Origin: Crocodylus rhombifer
Lineage: Eukaryota; Chordata; Crocodylia; Crocodylidae
Assembly (NCBI GenBank): GCA_038503035.1
Contig: JAVSML010024260.1
Coordinates: 260,089-324,088, forward strand
Direction of reading: 5' to 3'
Length of the DNA stretch: 64,000 bases
Shown one piece after another: positions 18,313-31,629 of the stretch. The position numbers and the translations under genes were made by a program. A model generated the notes under the pieces. It searched no databases and had not been told where the DNA came from. It worked only from the letters and a program-made list of their open reading frames with translations. Positions within the stretch are counted from its first letter, which is position 1. Each line of letters opens with the position of its first letter.

Positions 18313-20090
18313 TTCAAATCCCCTTAGGAAGAGGGATTTCCCACAACATGGGTGAGTGTGCCCATCCCTAAGCTATTCAGTAACATTCCTCCATATGTTT
18401 TGTAAAGCTATAATGAAAAACCTTTTTTCCACCAAAATAACTCCACAAATTCTACCTAAAAATAGAATTTTAGTTTTCAAATTTGCAAAATGGTATTATT
18501 CAGATGAAAAAAATCATCCAGCTCTGGGCAAGACCTTACCACATGCATGCCCCCATACATTGGCTGAAGATGAGCATCCCAATCTCCTAAAAAAAGTTAT
18601 TATGAAAATAGGAGAGAGCAAGAAACCCATTCTGCTCACCTCTTTAGCCTACATAGAGGAAGCGGTACAAACAGCACTGTGGCTGTCATGTTTGCACTGC
18701 CTATACAACTTCACAGCCCCACTGGAGATAATGGATGGATAACAGATGCAATAGCTTTTCACAGAGAGTTTTGGTATGAGGAAGTCAGAGATGACATTCA
18801 CATCTGTTCTTATCTCTGAGCAATTCTGTAACTGCCTATCTAGCATCTCCTAGCTCTCAAACCTGTACAATTCAGAGACTTGCACTTTTCCTGATTACTA
18901 GAGTCTTAAGACGTGGACATGATCTAGCAATCTACTAAGAGCATGTACTTCCTAGAAAAACAGCGTTCATAGTAATAGTGCCAGAACTTCCATTCTGAGG
19001 GTTGTTAATCTGCTTTCTTTCCACCACTTCTAATTCACAGAAACAACTTAGATAAAGAGAATAAGAGAGATCTAGTATTGAAGACCCCAGTTTTACAGAG
19101 ACAAGAAAAGCTTGTTGGAGAGGGAAAAGAACATCTTAAGAGAAGTTAAATTGTCTGCATGGAAAAACCAAAGTCACTGTCAGAAGAAACACTTAACCAT
19201 CATTATTTTTAATAGGTTGAAGAGGAGCAAGTGAAGCCTTAACCAATTGTTGATCTCATTCATTTTGATAAATAGAAGTAATTTATCTTAATAAAATAAA
19301 ACTGGTTATTTTCAGGAAAATTTCACAGAACCTATATTTTATGCACATTTTAATGAAAGAAATCCATCTGTTGAAGGTATTAGTACATCTCTAAGTTCTT
19401 CTGTTTTGACACCTGTAAGCAATGTTCCGGTTGGGTATCCGGCATGAAGTTAAAAACAGCTTCTCAAAGCAAAGAATGAGTATGCAGCCCACTCCTTTTG
19501 TCACCTATATTCCAAATACTATGCTAGCATTTTTTTCCTATTGCTGTTTTTATAATGAAGAAAGATCAGGTTTTATTAATCATCTTCTGACCAAAGAATA
19601 CCACAGAAATAGCCACTAACTGGCACAAACTTCCATGCTACTAAGTATTATCAGTTTTCCTAGATAACTAAGAAAATCAATGGGCCAGAACATCCCCACC
19701 AGTAGCAGAACTGTGCTGCAAGCACTCACTCTATGAGCAGTCCTGTTTTTGGTTTTTTTGTTGAAGATGTGGGTAGGGCTTTGGTTTATGGAATAAGCCA
19801 AACAGCCAACCCTGGAAGCCTATGGGAAGCCAGAACCACTCATGAAAGCACTGTTACCTTGTAGAAACTTTGCAGATTAGAGTCTTCCATTATTCCACTA
19901 TTAGAGACAATTAGAGGGGTTCCACTATTAGAGACTCTACCTGTTCCTGTGCCCTTTCTCCTTCTTAGAGAAGTTTCATTACTGCAGAAAAGTCTTCACA
20001 AGGAAGATGACAATGCTGACCTATATTGTATCATCTCTTCCAGTTCTGGGGCCAGAAAAGGGACAGTTATCAACAGCATGGGCAACTGGT
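18313..20090. other. Unique sequence, no supported gene
   Basis: A 128-codon open frame at 18356-18742 has no family resemblance and no splice context. I consider it chance. Confidence 0.5.
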
Positions 20091-20094
20091 GCCT

Positions 20095-20275
20095 CCTGAG
20101 TCTGGGGGGGGCACAAGATTGCTGACAGGGGCCCCAGTGGCTGATCACCAAGCCCAGAACCACCGGCAGCGAAACTGGAAGTGCACTTCCACCAGCACTT
20201 CCGGTTTCGCGGCTGACACTTCTGGGGGTGCACAGCCAATCTCAGGGGGTCCGTGTGCATCCCTTATGTGTCACC
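20095..20275. repeat. GC-rich relic related to the 58485 hAT interior
   Basis: It shares the phrases GTGGCTGATCAC and CTGGAAGTGCACTTCC with the middle of the hAT-like element at 58485-59061. An imperfect hairpin (about 20166-20215) is built on CAGCGAAACTGGAAGTG and its complement. The ends of the element are not visible. Confidence 0.4.
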
Positions 20276-20491
20276 AATGATCAACACCTCCACTTGAGCT
20301 ATTCCTTTCCTCAGGTGCCCAGTCTAAGTGGTCCCCAGTAAAACCCCTTAGTCAAGGTGACGCAGACTAATGGCACCAAAAATAAAAGACTATCACCCAT
20401 ACATTTCCACCCAAAAGGGAAAATCTGCAGCTGGAAAGCACAGGGATTAAGTATCTCCTGGGAGAGTTGCTGCTCTCCCAGGGGAAATGAA

Positions 20492-22105
20492 TCATAGAAT
20501 CATAGAAAATGAGGATTGAAAGGGACCTCAGGAGGTCATCTAGGCCAACCCCCTGCTCATAGCAGGACCATCCATAACTAGATCATTTCAGCTAGGGCGT
20601 TCTTGAGCAGCGCCTTAAAAACCTCCAAGGATGGAGATTTCACAACCTGTTTCTTCACCACCCTCCTAGTGAGAACATTGTTCCTAATATCCAACCTAGC
20701 ACTCCTTGGTACAACTTGAGACAATTGTTCTTGTTCTGTCATCTGCCACCACTGAGAACAGTCTAGCTCCATTCTCTTTGAAACCACCCTTCAAGGCTAA
20801 TATCAAATCCCCTCTCAGCCTTCTCTTCTGCAGGCTAAATAAACCCAGTTCCTCAGCCTTTCCTCATAAGTCATGTGCCTCAGCCACTGAGCCATTTTTG
20901 TTTCCCTCTGCTGGATTCTCTCCAGCTTGTCCACATCCTTTCTATAGCGGGGGCCCCAAAACTGGACATAGTACTCCAAATGTGGACTCACCTGAGCAGA
21001 ATATAGTGGAATAATTACTTTGCTCAATCTGCTGGCAACACTCCTACTAATCCGGCTAGTATGCCACTAAATCAGGCCAGTATGCCGCTAGCCTCCTTCA
21101 CAACAAGGGCACACTGCTGACTCATATCCATCTTATTGTCCACTGTAACCCCTAGGTCCTTTTGTATAGACCTCCTGCTGAGCCAGCCAGTCCCCAGGCT
21201 GTAGCAGTGCATGGGATTATTCCATCCTAAATGCAGGACTTTACACTTGTCCTTGTTGATCCTCATGAGATTTCTTTTGGCCTAATCCTCCAATTTGTCT
21301 AGGTCACTCTAAATCCTAGCCCTATCCTCCAGCATATCTACTACACCCCTCAGCTTGGTGTCCTCTGTGAACTTGCTGAGGGGGCAATCCAGCCCATCCA
21401 GCCCATCTTCCACATCGTTAGTTAAGATATTAAACAAAATGGGCCCCAGGATTGACCCCTGGGGACTCTGCTTGATACTGGCTGCCAAATAAACACTGAG
21501 CCATTGATTACTACCCGTTGAGCCTTACAATCCAGCCTGCTTTCTATTTACCTTACAGTCCATTCATCCAACCCAGCTTGCTTCCTCAGCTTGCTTGCAA
21601 GAATGCTGTGGGAGACTGTTATCAAAAGCCTTGCTAAAATAAAGATATATTATATCCACTACTTTCCCCATGTCCACAGAGCCAGTTATTTCATCACAGA
21701 AGGCAATCAGGTTGGTCAGGCATGACTTGCCCTTGGTGAATCCATGCCGACTGTTCCTAATCACCTTCTTCTCTTCCCAATGCTTAGAAAAGAATTCTTT
21801 GAGGACCTGCTCCATGATTTTTCTGGGGACTGAAATAAGGCTTACTGGTCTGTAGTTCCCTGGATCGTCCCCTTCCCTTTCTTAAAGATGAGCACTATAT
21901 TTGCCTTTTTCCAATTGCCCAGGAACTCTCCCAGTCACCACAAGTTTTCAGAGATAATGGCCAGAGGTTCTGCAATCACATCAGTTAACTCCCTCAGCAC
22001 CCTCGGATGCATTGCATCCAGACCCATGGACTTGTACGCATCCAGCTTTTCTAAATAGTCCCCAACCTGTTATTTCACCACTGAGAGCTGCTCACCTTCT
22101 GAAGA
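20492..22105 (-). mobile_element. Older CR1 LINE, 5'-truncated (copy 4)
   Basis: A minus-strand CR1 ending at ATCATAGAATCATAGA (20492-20507), the bird/turtle-like tail. Protein divergence and many breaks make it the oldest of the long copies. Confidence 0.85.
20578..21900 (-). pseudogene. CR1 reverse transcriptase relic
   Basis: Minus-strand pieces in several frames: SRHGFTKGKSCLTNLIAF (21564-21815), a catalytic box that reads FTEDTKL (21352-21375) instead of FADD, then CKVLHLG and QKDLGVTVDNKMDMSQQC (21072-21266), and LEYYVQFWGPRYRKDVDKLE (20815-21027). The C-terminal LDIRNN segment is at 20578-20720. Multiple frameshifts and stops are present. Confidence 0.8.
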
Positions 22106-22498
22106 GTATACAGATGTTCAGGTTTTTATCCCAAAGCAAAAATGGCTGATCCAGGAGAAAAATACCCTGGGAAATTCCCTGGCAGCTGGCAGGGTTAAAT
22201 CACTCCTAGTTAGTTTCTCCTAGGACAGCAAATAGCTGTACACTTTAGACTTCTGAGAGAAGCCACAGCACAGTCTTCTAGAATCCCAGGGTGCTTTGCT
22301 CTCCCTACTCCCCACCCCTGCACCGAGACAGTGTGTTGCTTTGGTTAGCCTCTGCTACTCCAGCTGAACAGGGAGCAGAACACAACCCTTTCACATTGTG
22401 TTGCAGGGAGACACAACCTGACTTGGAGCAGTATGGGTTAGTCAATATGGGCTGCCCAGTGCACTGCTACCACTTGTTGCCATGCAGACAAAGGACCT
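22106..22498. other. Unclassified sequence between CR1 and family A
   Basis: Mixed composition with a few GGCAGCTGGCAGGG-type stretches. It may be part of a repeat into which the CR1 inserted, but no ends were found. Confidence 0.35.
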
Positions 22499-22740
22499 AC
22501 GGACAGACATTACACATAAACTGGTTTAAGTGATCAGAAACTGGTTAAACCTGTAACAAAACAGAAGTTCAGTACACATTAAACCAGTTTGAAAATGGCT
22601 GAAACCAGTTTGAGATAAACCTGCTTGAATGTAGTATCAGACTTAACTGATTTGGGCCAAACTGGTTTATGCAATGTCTCTCCCAGATCCCTTGCTGGTT
22701 TAAGATAAACCTGACTCCCCCAGGATCCCGGCATGCCTGG
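22499..22740 (-). mobile_element. Family A fragment, reverse orientation
   Basis: It begins ACGGACAGACATTACACA and runs through AAACTGGTT, AAACCAGTTTGAAAATGG and TTTGAGATAAACCTG, the reverse complement of the right end of the 13860 copy. It ends near the CCCCCAGGATCCC phrase and lacks the rest. Confidence 0.7.
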
Positions 22741-22842
22741 CCAGAGCATGTCCTCTACTTTATTTGTCCCCAGGCTCCTTCAATATGCCAGAAGCTAGGA
22801 GAAGCTGGGAGGGACTGGCAGGTAGCCGTTTCCCCAAAGTGA

Positions 22843-22967
22843 GGTATTTTGCCCTGCACCAAACCCCATATGCAGGGGCATGCCCAAATTTGTGCTGCTG
22901 CTATTTTTGTGGCAGCAGATGCACACTGCTGCATGCAAGGATGTGCCCGTGAAGGGCAAAACGCTAT
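22843..22967. mobile_element. Small MITE candidate (~125 bp)
   Basis: The left end GTATTTTGCCCTGCAC and the reverse complement of the right end, GCGTTTTGCCCTTCAC, form a 16-bp imperfect inverted terminal repeat. The interior has TGCTGCTG/CAGCAG complementarity. No duplication is resolved. Confidence 0.45.
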
Positions 22968-25900
22968 GTTATAGACATTTTCATAGCATTTGAATAAAAT
23001 TAATCTTAAAGTAGTTAATGAAGAATTTTATAACTGTGAAGTATAAACACATGACATACACTGTTTCAAAAGCTCCCCTTTTTGTTTTTAAGTTTGTTTT
23101 GAAGTGGCAATTAACTTTGACATCCGTTTTAAGCATCTCAGAGATTGGGTCTCAAATATGAAATTATTATTTTGGCACTATTTGAATAACTAAGGGTTAT
23201 TTATGTGATTAAGCAGGCAACTGCAAGTTCTTAGGAGCCAGGGCATAGCCTTGTATATTTTTAAGTGGAGTGCACATTTTGATACTATATAAGCAAATAG
23301 CATCAATATCTGAGACATCTAATCTGTACCTTGCTACTTGCTGCTTTGTCTGCCAGATTTTATTTACACTAGAAAACAAATACAATATAAACACAATGTA
23401 CGCTATATAGTTTCTAATTAATTATATTATGCCTACTTTTAAAAGTAATTTATTCTGCTGTTATAGAATAGGATTTAACAAATGCTCTTTCACAAGCAAT
23501 TTCAGTATGACACTGCATGGTGCAATTGTAGGGAGATGAGTCAGAAAAGTAATGTCACATCCAAAAGAAACATTTAATGGCAACTATCCAGTAAAAGGTG
23601 ATTTATCTATCAATAATTTCTTTCAAGAGATAATTGTTATCCTACAGCCAGCCAAAAGGTTGCGCATATTTCTATACCCATTGCACAGCCACTTGAACAT
23701 ATTTCTGTTTTGTTCAGTTGTCATGGTATTGGTTTGTGGGTGTCTGCAATATGTGCTGATAGGGAGTGTGAAACTTGTAATACACTTGCTATAAAGTACT
23801 TCGAAAGTGTTCATGCTGTACCTGAAATAGTACAGAAACAATATTTGCAGTAAAATCTATTCGGGAAAAAAAGGAAATAAAAGTATATTTCACAAAGGTC
23901 AAGATGTCTTTGCTCTGCATAGTTATATGACACTTATTTTTCAGTCTTTGGGAAGTATATTTTGAAATGTATTTCAAGGTCCTCCATGACTCATTAGCTT
24001 CTAATCCATAGAAGCCTTTCATATGTATATGTGTAGCCATTATTTTCACAGAGGAATGTATTCACCCTCCATTTTAATCTAATTTCTCCATTTTTTTCCT
24101 TTTTGTAATTCTTAAGGAGATCAGTTTCCTCAGGAAGGAAGGAAACTAGAGCTTCAGTACAAAGTCCTCTGAAAGTAATGGGAGTCCTTCCATTTAATTC
24201 AACAGGTTTTTGACTGAACTTGTGTTGTACACACAATGCTTGAAGTTCTCTACACTAGTCTGGAGCAAGTCTAGATTAGTATTTCCAAATGTCTTTATAG
24301 TGAATATCATACCAACTCACAGACAACACCAAAGACCTTCAGTCCAGAGAATGCAATGTCTTGTGTGCCAAGTATCATAACTGCCTATTATCAGTAATTT
24401 TTACAACTTTTCTAGGTGTGTGAAGTTAATTATTCTGAATACTATACCTAAAGTCTCTCTTTTTTCAATTTTTGATATAATTTCTTTCCATTTGGCTCAG
24501 GAAGCACGACATATGGCTTTTTTATTCCTATACCAACCAAAATCTTGGGGTGGGCACCATTAGGCAAGATTACAAGTAAACTAGGGTCAAAACAATCAGA
24601 TATTCATGCAAATACCAATGTTTGTTTAACTGCTATGATTTTCTTGGCGCTGCCATGAAAACACCCTGAGAAATCATGGGTATTACCGAAGCAATAAAGC
24701 ATAAAGTGATCCTGTGTCAGCTTGGAGTAACATTAGCAGCGAACAGCCTTAGTTCTGTAGCTTCAGTGAATTCCTTAGGGATCAATTCAGTGACCCAGGT
24801 AATATGCATTATGTCACAGGCATGCCCAGTCAGTGGAGTTATGCCAGGAGGGAATCTGGTCTACTATTTTTAAAGAATAAACATAGGCACAGACTTCAGC
24901 AAAGAGCAATTGTGGCTCTCCCCTTCATACATCCAGGCAGAGGCCTTCCTCGTCTTTTGTATATTTGTGAAGGGCCAAGTACACTTCAGATCTCTAATTC
25001 CTTTACACCCTTACCATCGTCTTACTTCAGGTTTATATAGTACACTACTTTTTTTTTCCTTTCCACCAAGGCATCACCTTATGACTCTATTTACCTTAAT
25101 ACTAGCTGGTTCATAATGTAATAAGAACCTTGCAGGGGCATTAACTAGACTATAAAATAATCACTATAATAATCCTTTGCATATGCAGTAGATTAAACTG
25201 GAAATTCATCCAAGTTCAGATTTTCTTGAAAGCAAGTTAACCCTTATGGGTGTCAAAGGGCTAATCAGTATGTGTTTGGCAGATAATGAATAAGAAACTT
25301 CAGCTTCCATACCTGCCAGTCCAACACTTCCCATAAGCTCTAAATACATTTTTTACTAATGTTTAATTAATAGCAAGACTAGAGAACAACCTCTAAAGAT
25401 ACAGTGTGTCCATTCAACACAACAAAATGCTGAGCTAACTATATGGAGCCCAGTATGCACTTATCCATTGGGCCTCAGTACTGGAGAGGTCTCTGAGCAA
25501 TACATGAAATGTGAATTAACACATCAAAATTCACACTCTGTCATATCTTATTGCTTAACAATATTCAGAACCATCTGTTCCCACACATTCTAAGCACTTT
25601 TAATTTTCCATAACTGTCACCTAAAGCAATTTAATTCCTGAAGAACAGTGGGAGAGGGAAAAAAGGACATTGACATTTATCTTCTCTCGTTAGGAGAAGC
25701 TAAGCTGCTCACAAAATTACCTCGCCCCTTTATACTTAGGAAGATAAATGCCAAAATACAGATTTGGTCTTTTTTCACCATCTATCTGCATGTGTTGGGG
25801 TGGCTATATAGAGATACATGGTACATTTTATTCATTATATTTTTGTACAGCAACCCTCTGATTTTCAACTGGCACTGTTTTAATTTCTTGTGCTTTTTCC

Positions 25901-27034
25901 AGTGATCTCATGCATTCAAAGTAGTAGTATTGCTGATCTGCATTTGTTTTGTTAAATGGGTCATAAGATACATCAGTAGCTACAACATAATGAATAATAA
26001 ACAGTATCATAAAATGCTTTACTGAGTAAATTGTAAACTGGTTAAAAAATGACTTATTGGGTGAAACTATCAAAGCTAAATTGGTAGTTAAGCATTTAGA
26101 TCCCAGGTAAGTCCATGAGAACCAGGAAGATAATACCCATAGGTGTTTTTGAAATTTGCACAATATCTTGAGATGCAGAAAAAAGAGATCTAAATAGATA
26201 GGCCGTAAGGGTGAAACAGTAACCCACATTGTGACAAGTAAGGGCCCAATTCTGGTCTCAAAATCAAGTTTTATTCCTCTTCAGGTAGTATGATTTTGTA
26301 TTGCAATTTGGCAGGGAAACTTCACATACATAACCATCTGAAAGCCCCATTTTTTCAGTGATGCCCACAAGAAATAAGTTTATATTTAAAAAGAAAACTC
26401 TGTCTCCCCCACATTTATGGATTTTTCTTATGTGCCCCATATGAGATTTCCACCTTCCAACTCTATACCACTATCCATGCTGTCAGCACTAAACTAACAA
26501 TAAATAATGATCTGTCTATCTGCATTTTTAGAACACTGCAGTAACTAAGTTTTGTGTAACAATGGTAGCAAATCACAAAAAGAATATTTTTCTTCTTCAG
26601 ATTTATGCTGTTATGATGTGAGGTCCTTCCAGCTAATCACAAGCTTTAAATTATGAAGAGAATGTGACTATCTTTGGAGGCTTTCACACGCCTTTATACT
26701 TACTAAACATTCTCTCTCTCTCTGAAACACCCAAGGTTGGATTTTTGTGTTTGTTCTTTGCACATTTGCTTGTTTTGTTTGCTGTAGGGAGAAGCTTTCC
26801 ACATGTATAATAAATAAATGGACTGTACCTGCGAGCTGACAGGACTTTGAACAAACTGGCACCTGGATCAGGCTAAAGGAGAGACAATATCTGTTTGGCT
26901 AGAGTAGCACCCCACTGAGATTGTAGCTGTAGGCATCAGCTATACTTGGGAACATCACAATGCTAGTACTGTGGATGTGATCAATAGATTCTTTAGATCC
27001 TCAAAAACCATATTTTATCCCAGATCAACAAAGG
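22968..27034. other. Long AT-rich unique block
   Basis: About 4 kb with no recognised gene, RNA or transposon. It includes scattered phrases of the ancient CTTCAATGG-type repeat (about 24130-24230). This is typical intron sequence. Confidence 0.5.
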
Positions 27035-28198
27035 TTAAGGACAGACATTCAAAAAGTCTGTGCCTGAATTGAGTCAATCTTTGCAGGCCTTGCATCTAAC
27101 CCACTTAGGTTGACCCAGTGTGCAACCACACAGACATTCCCTCTGGACTGAAGAAATACAGGCATATGCTTGCAGTGCCTCAGGCAAGAAGCCAGGGGAG
27201 GGGCAGGGCACTAGAGCAGCCCTCCCTTCCCTTTCACAAGGCTGAGCAAGGTGGGGTTGTGGCCATGCCCCAGCAGGACACTTTAATTAGGGAGGGGTAT
27301 AAACCCCCACCCTGGCCTGCACCATCTAAGGCTTTTCCCCACTCACTGCTAAAGGGGTAGGAGTGTTGCCAGACCCCAGCCCTGGGCTAGCACTCTGAGG
27401 CAAAGTGGGGGAGGTATGCAGGTTTCATCTGTTGATGATACTGAGCTTTTCAATCCCCCTCTCCCTATTTCTTCATACTGTCTGCAAACCCAACAGTGCA
27501 GCAAACCAGCAGGGGGCTGATAAAACAAGCAAGGGGGTGACAACACAGTGTTTATCTTCCCATCAACAAAACAAAAGCTTCTCTCATTAGTTCAAGCTCT
27601 TCTTAAACAGTTTTTTCCAAGGAAGCAAGGGAGGGACATTACCAGCTGACCTGTTGATTAGCTCCAAAAAGCCCTAAGCAGAGACTGTTCTGTCTGCCTT
27701 TGTCCTGTCCCAGTGAAATTGGAGACACACACACACAGACACCACTCAGCATTAGCTAGCATACCATATGCCTAGGGTCCATGGGACTGGGATCCTTGCT
27801 GTGGGGGATGGGAGGGTAGGGAGGGGGAATCACTGCTTGAGCAGTGAGTGTATCCAGGCAGAATCCAGGCAGATCCTGCTGTGCCTGCAGTCTCCCCCAG
27901 AGCTCTGGCAAGGGAGAAGAGAGGCAGGGATATCTTGTTCTCTGGAGCAGAGAGCACAGCCCAGTACAGCCTAGCTCAACCCAGGGTTGCAAAGTATCTG
28001 AGATATTGGGGAACTCTGGTTTAACTTAAATGAGGAAAGGGTCTGGGACAGACATTGCATAAACCGGTTTGATCCAAGTCAGTTAAGTCTCATACTACTT
28101 TCAACCAGGTTTATCTTAAACCAGTTTCAGTCATTTTGAAACTGGTTTATGTGCATTGAATTTATGTTCTGTTACAGGTTTAAACCTGTTTCTGATCA
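27035..28198 (+). mobile_element. Family A DNA transposon, 3'-end truncated
   Basis: It begins TTAAGGACAGACATTCAAAA and follows the 13860 copy throughout, including TTAAACAGTTTTTTCCAAGG and GACCTGTTGATTAGCTCC. It ends within the subterminal palindrome zone at CCTGTTTCTGATCA, missing the last ~35 bp. A short CA run is at 27725-27740. Compared with 13860 it has extra GC-rich interior sequence. Confidence 0.75.
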
Positions 28199-28318
28199 AA
28201 GAGTCTATTTTAAACAGATTGGAAAGGGATGGGCTTTTGGAAAACAAAGAAGGTATGGTTTTGTTTTCTATACCAAGGAAGTGCATCAGTTCTGAAACAT
28301 TTTAGGCATATTTTAACT

Positions 28319-28505
28319 CAGGGGTGGGCAAAATGTGGCCTGGGGGCCAGATGTGGCCTGCCAGGCCATTCTATCTGGCCCACGAGGCTCCTAAAAAATT
28401 TAGAAAATGAATACTTATCTGCCCCTGGCTGCCTGTCATGCGACCCTTGATGGCTTGCCAAAACTCAGTAAGTGGCCCTCCACCCAAAATAATTGTCTAC
28501 CCCTG
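28319..28505. mobile_element. 187-bp hAT-like MITE with exact 8-bp duplication
   Basis: It starts CAGGGGTGGGCAAAATG and ends ATTGTCTACCCCTG. It is flanked by identical TTTTAACT octamers at 28311-28318 and 28506-28513. The interior, GGCCTGGGGGCCAGATGTGG, is typical of hAT elements with GTGGGCAAA ends. Confidence 0.9.
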
Positions 28506-28513
28506 TTTTAACT

Positions 28514-30935
28514 GAATTCCTGATTTTATTTCTTGGTCTGCCCTTATTCCTCTTTAGTAATCAAATGCCTCCACAAGTTGGGGTTATTTCAGCATAATTT
28601 TTCTTTATTTAATTTTGGGCAGGCAGATTCAGTTGCCTTCAAGATTTATTTTAACCTTATGATTTGTTTGTTTTGGGGGGGGGTTTCCCCAGCTGTCCCA
28701 TAAGCTACATTGCTCCTCCAGGCCTTGCAGAATCTCTCTTGTCTTAGAAGATGTCTAAGTCTTCTGTGACAAAAGAGGAGGTAACAGAAATAATATCTTC
28801 TAAATTATGTTATAAAAGTTGTCAGGGTGGAACAGAAGTTACCCAAATCCATTAATTGTATTTAATGAGAAAAATATTGAACTATGGGCTAGACTAAAAA
28901 CAGTGCTCTGACTGTTTTGTGCTGCTACAGTGATACAAAACACTCATAAACCTGATTTATCTAGCCAGTCAATCCAGGTTTGTAGTTCCTTTAAATCACT
29001 GGCAGGGTACAAAGCAGCTAAACTGGTGAAACACTGTCAACTGTTTCACTAAGCCTCTGATGCAATAAGATGCACACATATTGTTTTCAGAATAGGTACT
29101 ATAGGGACACTCCCTCTGTTAGTTCTATTAGACCACTTTTCACCATGTTCATCTCTTCTTTCACATTGGGATGCAACCAGATTTCTCTTTTATCACAGAT
29201 CTCTTCAAATTCCTCTGTATGTCTCTATATATGTCACTTTCCTTATATTTGCATGATCCTGTTGACTGGGCACACTTTTCCTATTCTCTGCTCTCCCACA
29301 TTTCACCTTTCCCCTTGAAACACAGAGCCCATTTCTAAGCCCACTAAATAGCAACCCACTGACTTCAGTGGTTCAGAATCAAAGCTTTAGGCAGTATTCT
29401 TATAGTACGGTCCATTTCCCTACAGGAATTCTTCTATGCTGCTTGCATTACACTTCTAATACACCCTTGCTGGGTGTTTTGTATTTTCAGTAGTTCAGAC
29501 TGCCCTGTGTGTTCCAGAAATATCTGTTATTAACTGCAATATTTCAGAAAATTCCTGTTTAAAAACTCAACTACTGCCAATCTTCTTGCCGATAAACTCA
29601 CTATACATTTTGCTCTATTTCCTTCATATCATTTGATAAAACTGTTTATATAGTACAGCTTTGAGGGAAATAGAATTGGGCTCATCACACTTTGTAAGAC
29701 TGATTGCACAGTTATCTTTAAATCTTCCTGAGTGAAGACAAATTATCTATAAACACTTTCAGCTTCATTCTTCATTACATAAATGATTTGTCCTGTGTTT
29801 CAAAGCTCTCTGACTTAAGCTTCCCTGAAATTAGAGTCTAGTTAAGCTATTTAGAATCTAATATAGCTATTTAGCTATATTGGCATCTGATTAAGCTATT
29901 TCAGTGGGCTTAGAAAATTGAAAAATGCAGAGAGGGTTGTATTCTTATCTCATCATCTTAATATTTATGTTCACAATGAGTTAGCCACCCCACAATGACT
30001 TGCCCACAATAAGTCGGACACTTCTGACAAGAGAACAGAGCAGGAAGGTCAGTTTCTTTTAAATATGAACAGAAATTTAAGGAAACCAGAGTTATCCATA
30101 AAACTATTCTTAGTTTCCTCCTCTCTCTGCTCCACTGGAGTGCTGTTTCCAAGAAGTTTTCTCAGAATCTTCCTCAGCTTTTTCTCTACAGATTTGAAGA
30201 AATATTCTCCATTCCTTTGTAGTAAGGACTAAATAATGATTCGTGTCAGGAACACTGTATGAATAAATTCCTTTAGGAACATTTATTTTAAAGGTCCTGA
30301 TAATGTAAATTCTGTCTCAAAGAGCACTTAGAACCATTCACCTGAAAGAATTAGTATCAAGAGAACATATGTCACGTAGTTCCTCCCAGTGGGTAAATAT
30401 TTTTGCACTACAGTAAAGGACAAGAAAATTGCATCAATGTTGAAATGCCTTGAAGTTCCAGAAATAAAATCTTCAGCCACCTTGGAAAACAAGTGCTAAG
30501 TCTGTCATGACATATTTACTAGCAGCTCAATCCCAGTGTACCATAGACAAATGAAGAAGTGTGAAAACTCACAATTTGCTTGTACTTGTTGATTTTTTTC
30601 TTTTACCACTGAGCCTTGTTTCAGTGTACATTGTCTGTGTGTGCATTCTTTCCGTACCACCTATTATAGGGGTTTTTTTAAGGAGTAACTTCAGCTGAGG
30701 TAAGGTCCAGACTCCTAGTATATAGCAAACTTAGACCCAGATGCTGTTGCACATATTAGATGGCTAAGGCTTACTGGCCACAAGCAGAAAAAAATATGAA
30801 TTTTATCTCAAAAGATCAATTCTATTCTGCCTGGGAGCCATATGGCTCTCCAGTTCTCTCAATAAGCGTATTCCACACTGGCCACTCTCCCATTCCTTCA
30901 GTGAGCAGCATTTCCATCATATCAATGGCCAGCTC
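28514..30935. other. Unique AT-rich sequence
   Basis: No gene or clear repeat recognised. A G-run occurs at about 28675-28683. Confidence 0.5.
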
Positions 30936-30943
30936 ACCCAGAG

Positions 30944-31629
30944 TGCATACAGACTTTCAGAGAGGTTAGATTGAGTTAAAAAGGCTTTCCTGATCCAAGG
31001 CAAGTCAGGATAGGAGGGGTAGTGGGGGTGAGGCTAGAGACTAGAGGGCAAGCAGGGTCCACAGGGAGGATCAGGGAGGCAGGTGGGATCTATGGAGAAG
31101 ATTGGGTAGGAGGGCTTGGCAAGATATGGGGCGATCACAAGGTCTGTGTTGTGGCTTGGGGGCATGAGGGAGTTTAGTAGGCTCAGAGGGGGCTGGATGC
31201 TCCATGTGGGGGAGGGAGGGGTGGCCTGTCTGGGGTCGGGGGAGAGGCCAGAGGGCTAAATGTAGTCCAGTGCCAAGGAAGAGGTAGGAAAAGTACAGCC
31301 CTGGGGATGGGGATGGGGATGGGGATGGGGATGGGGCCAGCAACTGGGCTTTCCCAGCCATGGGGCTGTACTAGGAACTGAACAGAAGTTCAGGACAGTT
31401 AGATTGGTCTAAAAACAGCAAACTCAATCTAAGATAGCTGTACCATGGAGGCAGGGCTAACTTAAATTGAGTCAGCCATTTGTAGACCGATCTAATTGTC
31501 CTAAATTTCTGTACAGTTCACACTTAGATTGACCTAGCTAGGGCTCTATGTGTAAGATCCACACCTCGGCAAACTAAGTTAGATTGGTTGGCCATCTACA
31601 ATCTAACCTCACTAAACATCTGTACCTAG
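30944..31629. mobile_element. hAT-like element (686 bp) with GGTTAGATTG ends
   Basis: The left end TGCATACAGACTTTCAGAG and the inverted right end CTAGGTACAGATGTTTAGTG both lead into GAGGTTAGATTG. The flanking octamers ACCCAGAG (30936-30943) and CCCCAGAG (31630-31637) match 7 of 8. The interior is GC-rich with a (GGGGAT)n run at 31303-31336, then a palindrome-rich AGATTGG/CCAATCT zone. There is no transposase frame. Confidence 0.7.
31303..31336. repeat. (GGGGAT)n simple repeat
   Basis: Five to six GGGGAT units in tandem. G-runs of four at 6-bp spacing could form a G-quadruplex. Confidence 0.8.

Noticed and set aside
18356..18742. A 128-codon frame in unique DNA
   Set aside because: No similarity recognised, no splice signals, and codon content like the surrounding intronic DNA.
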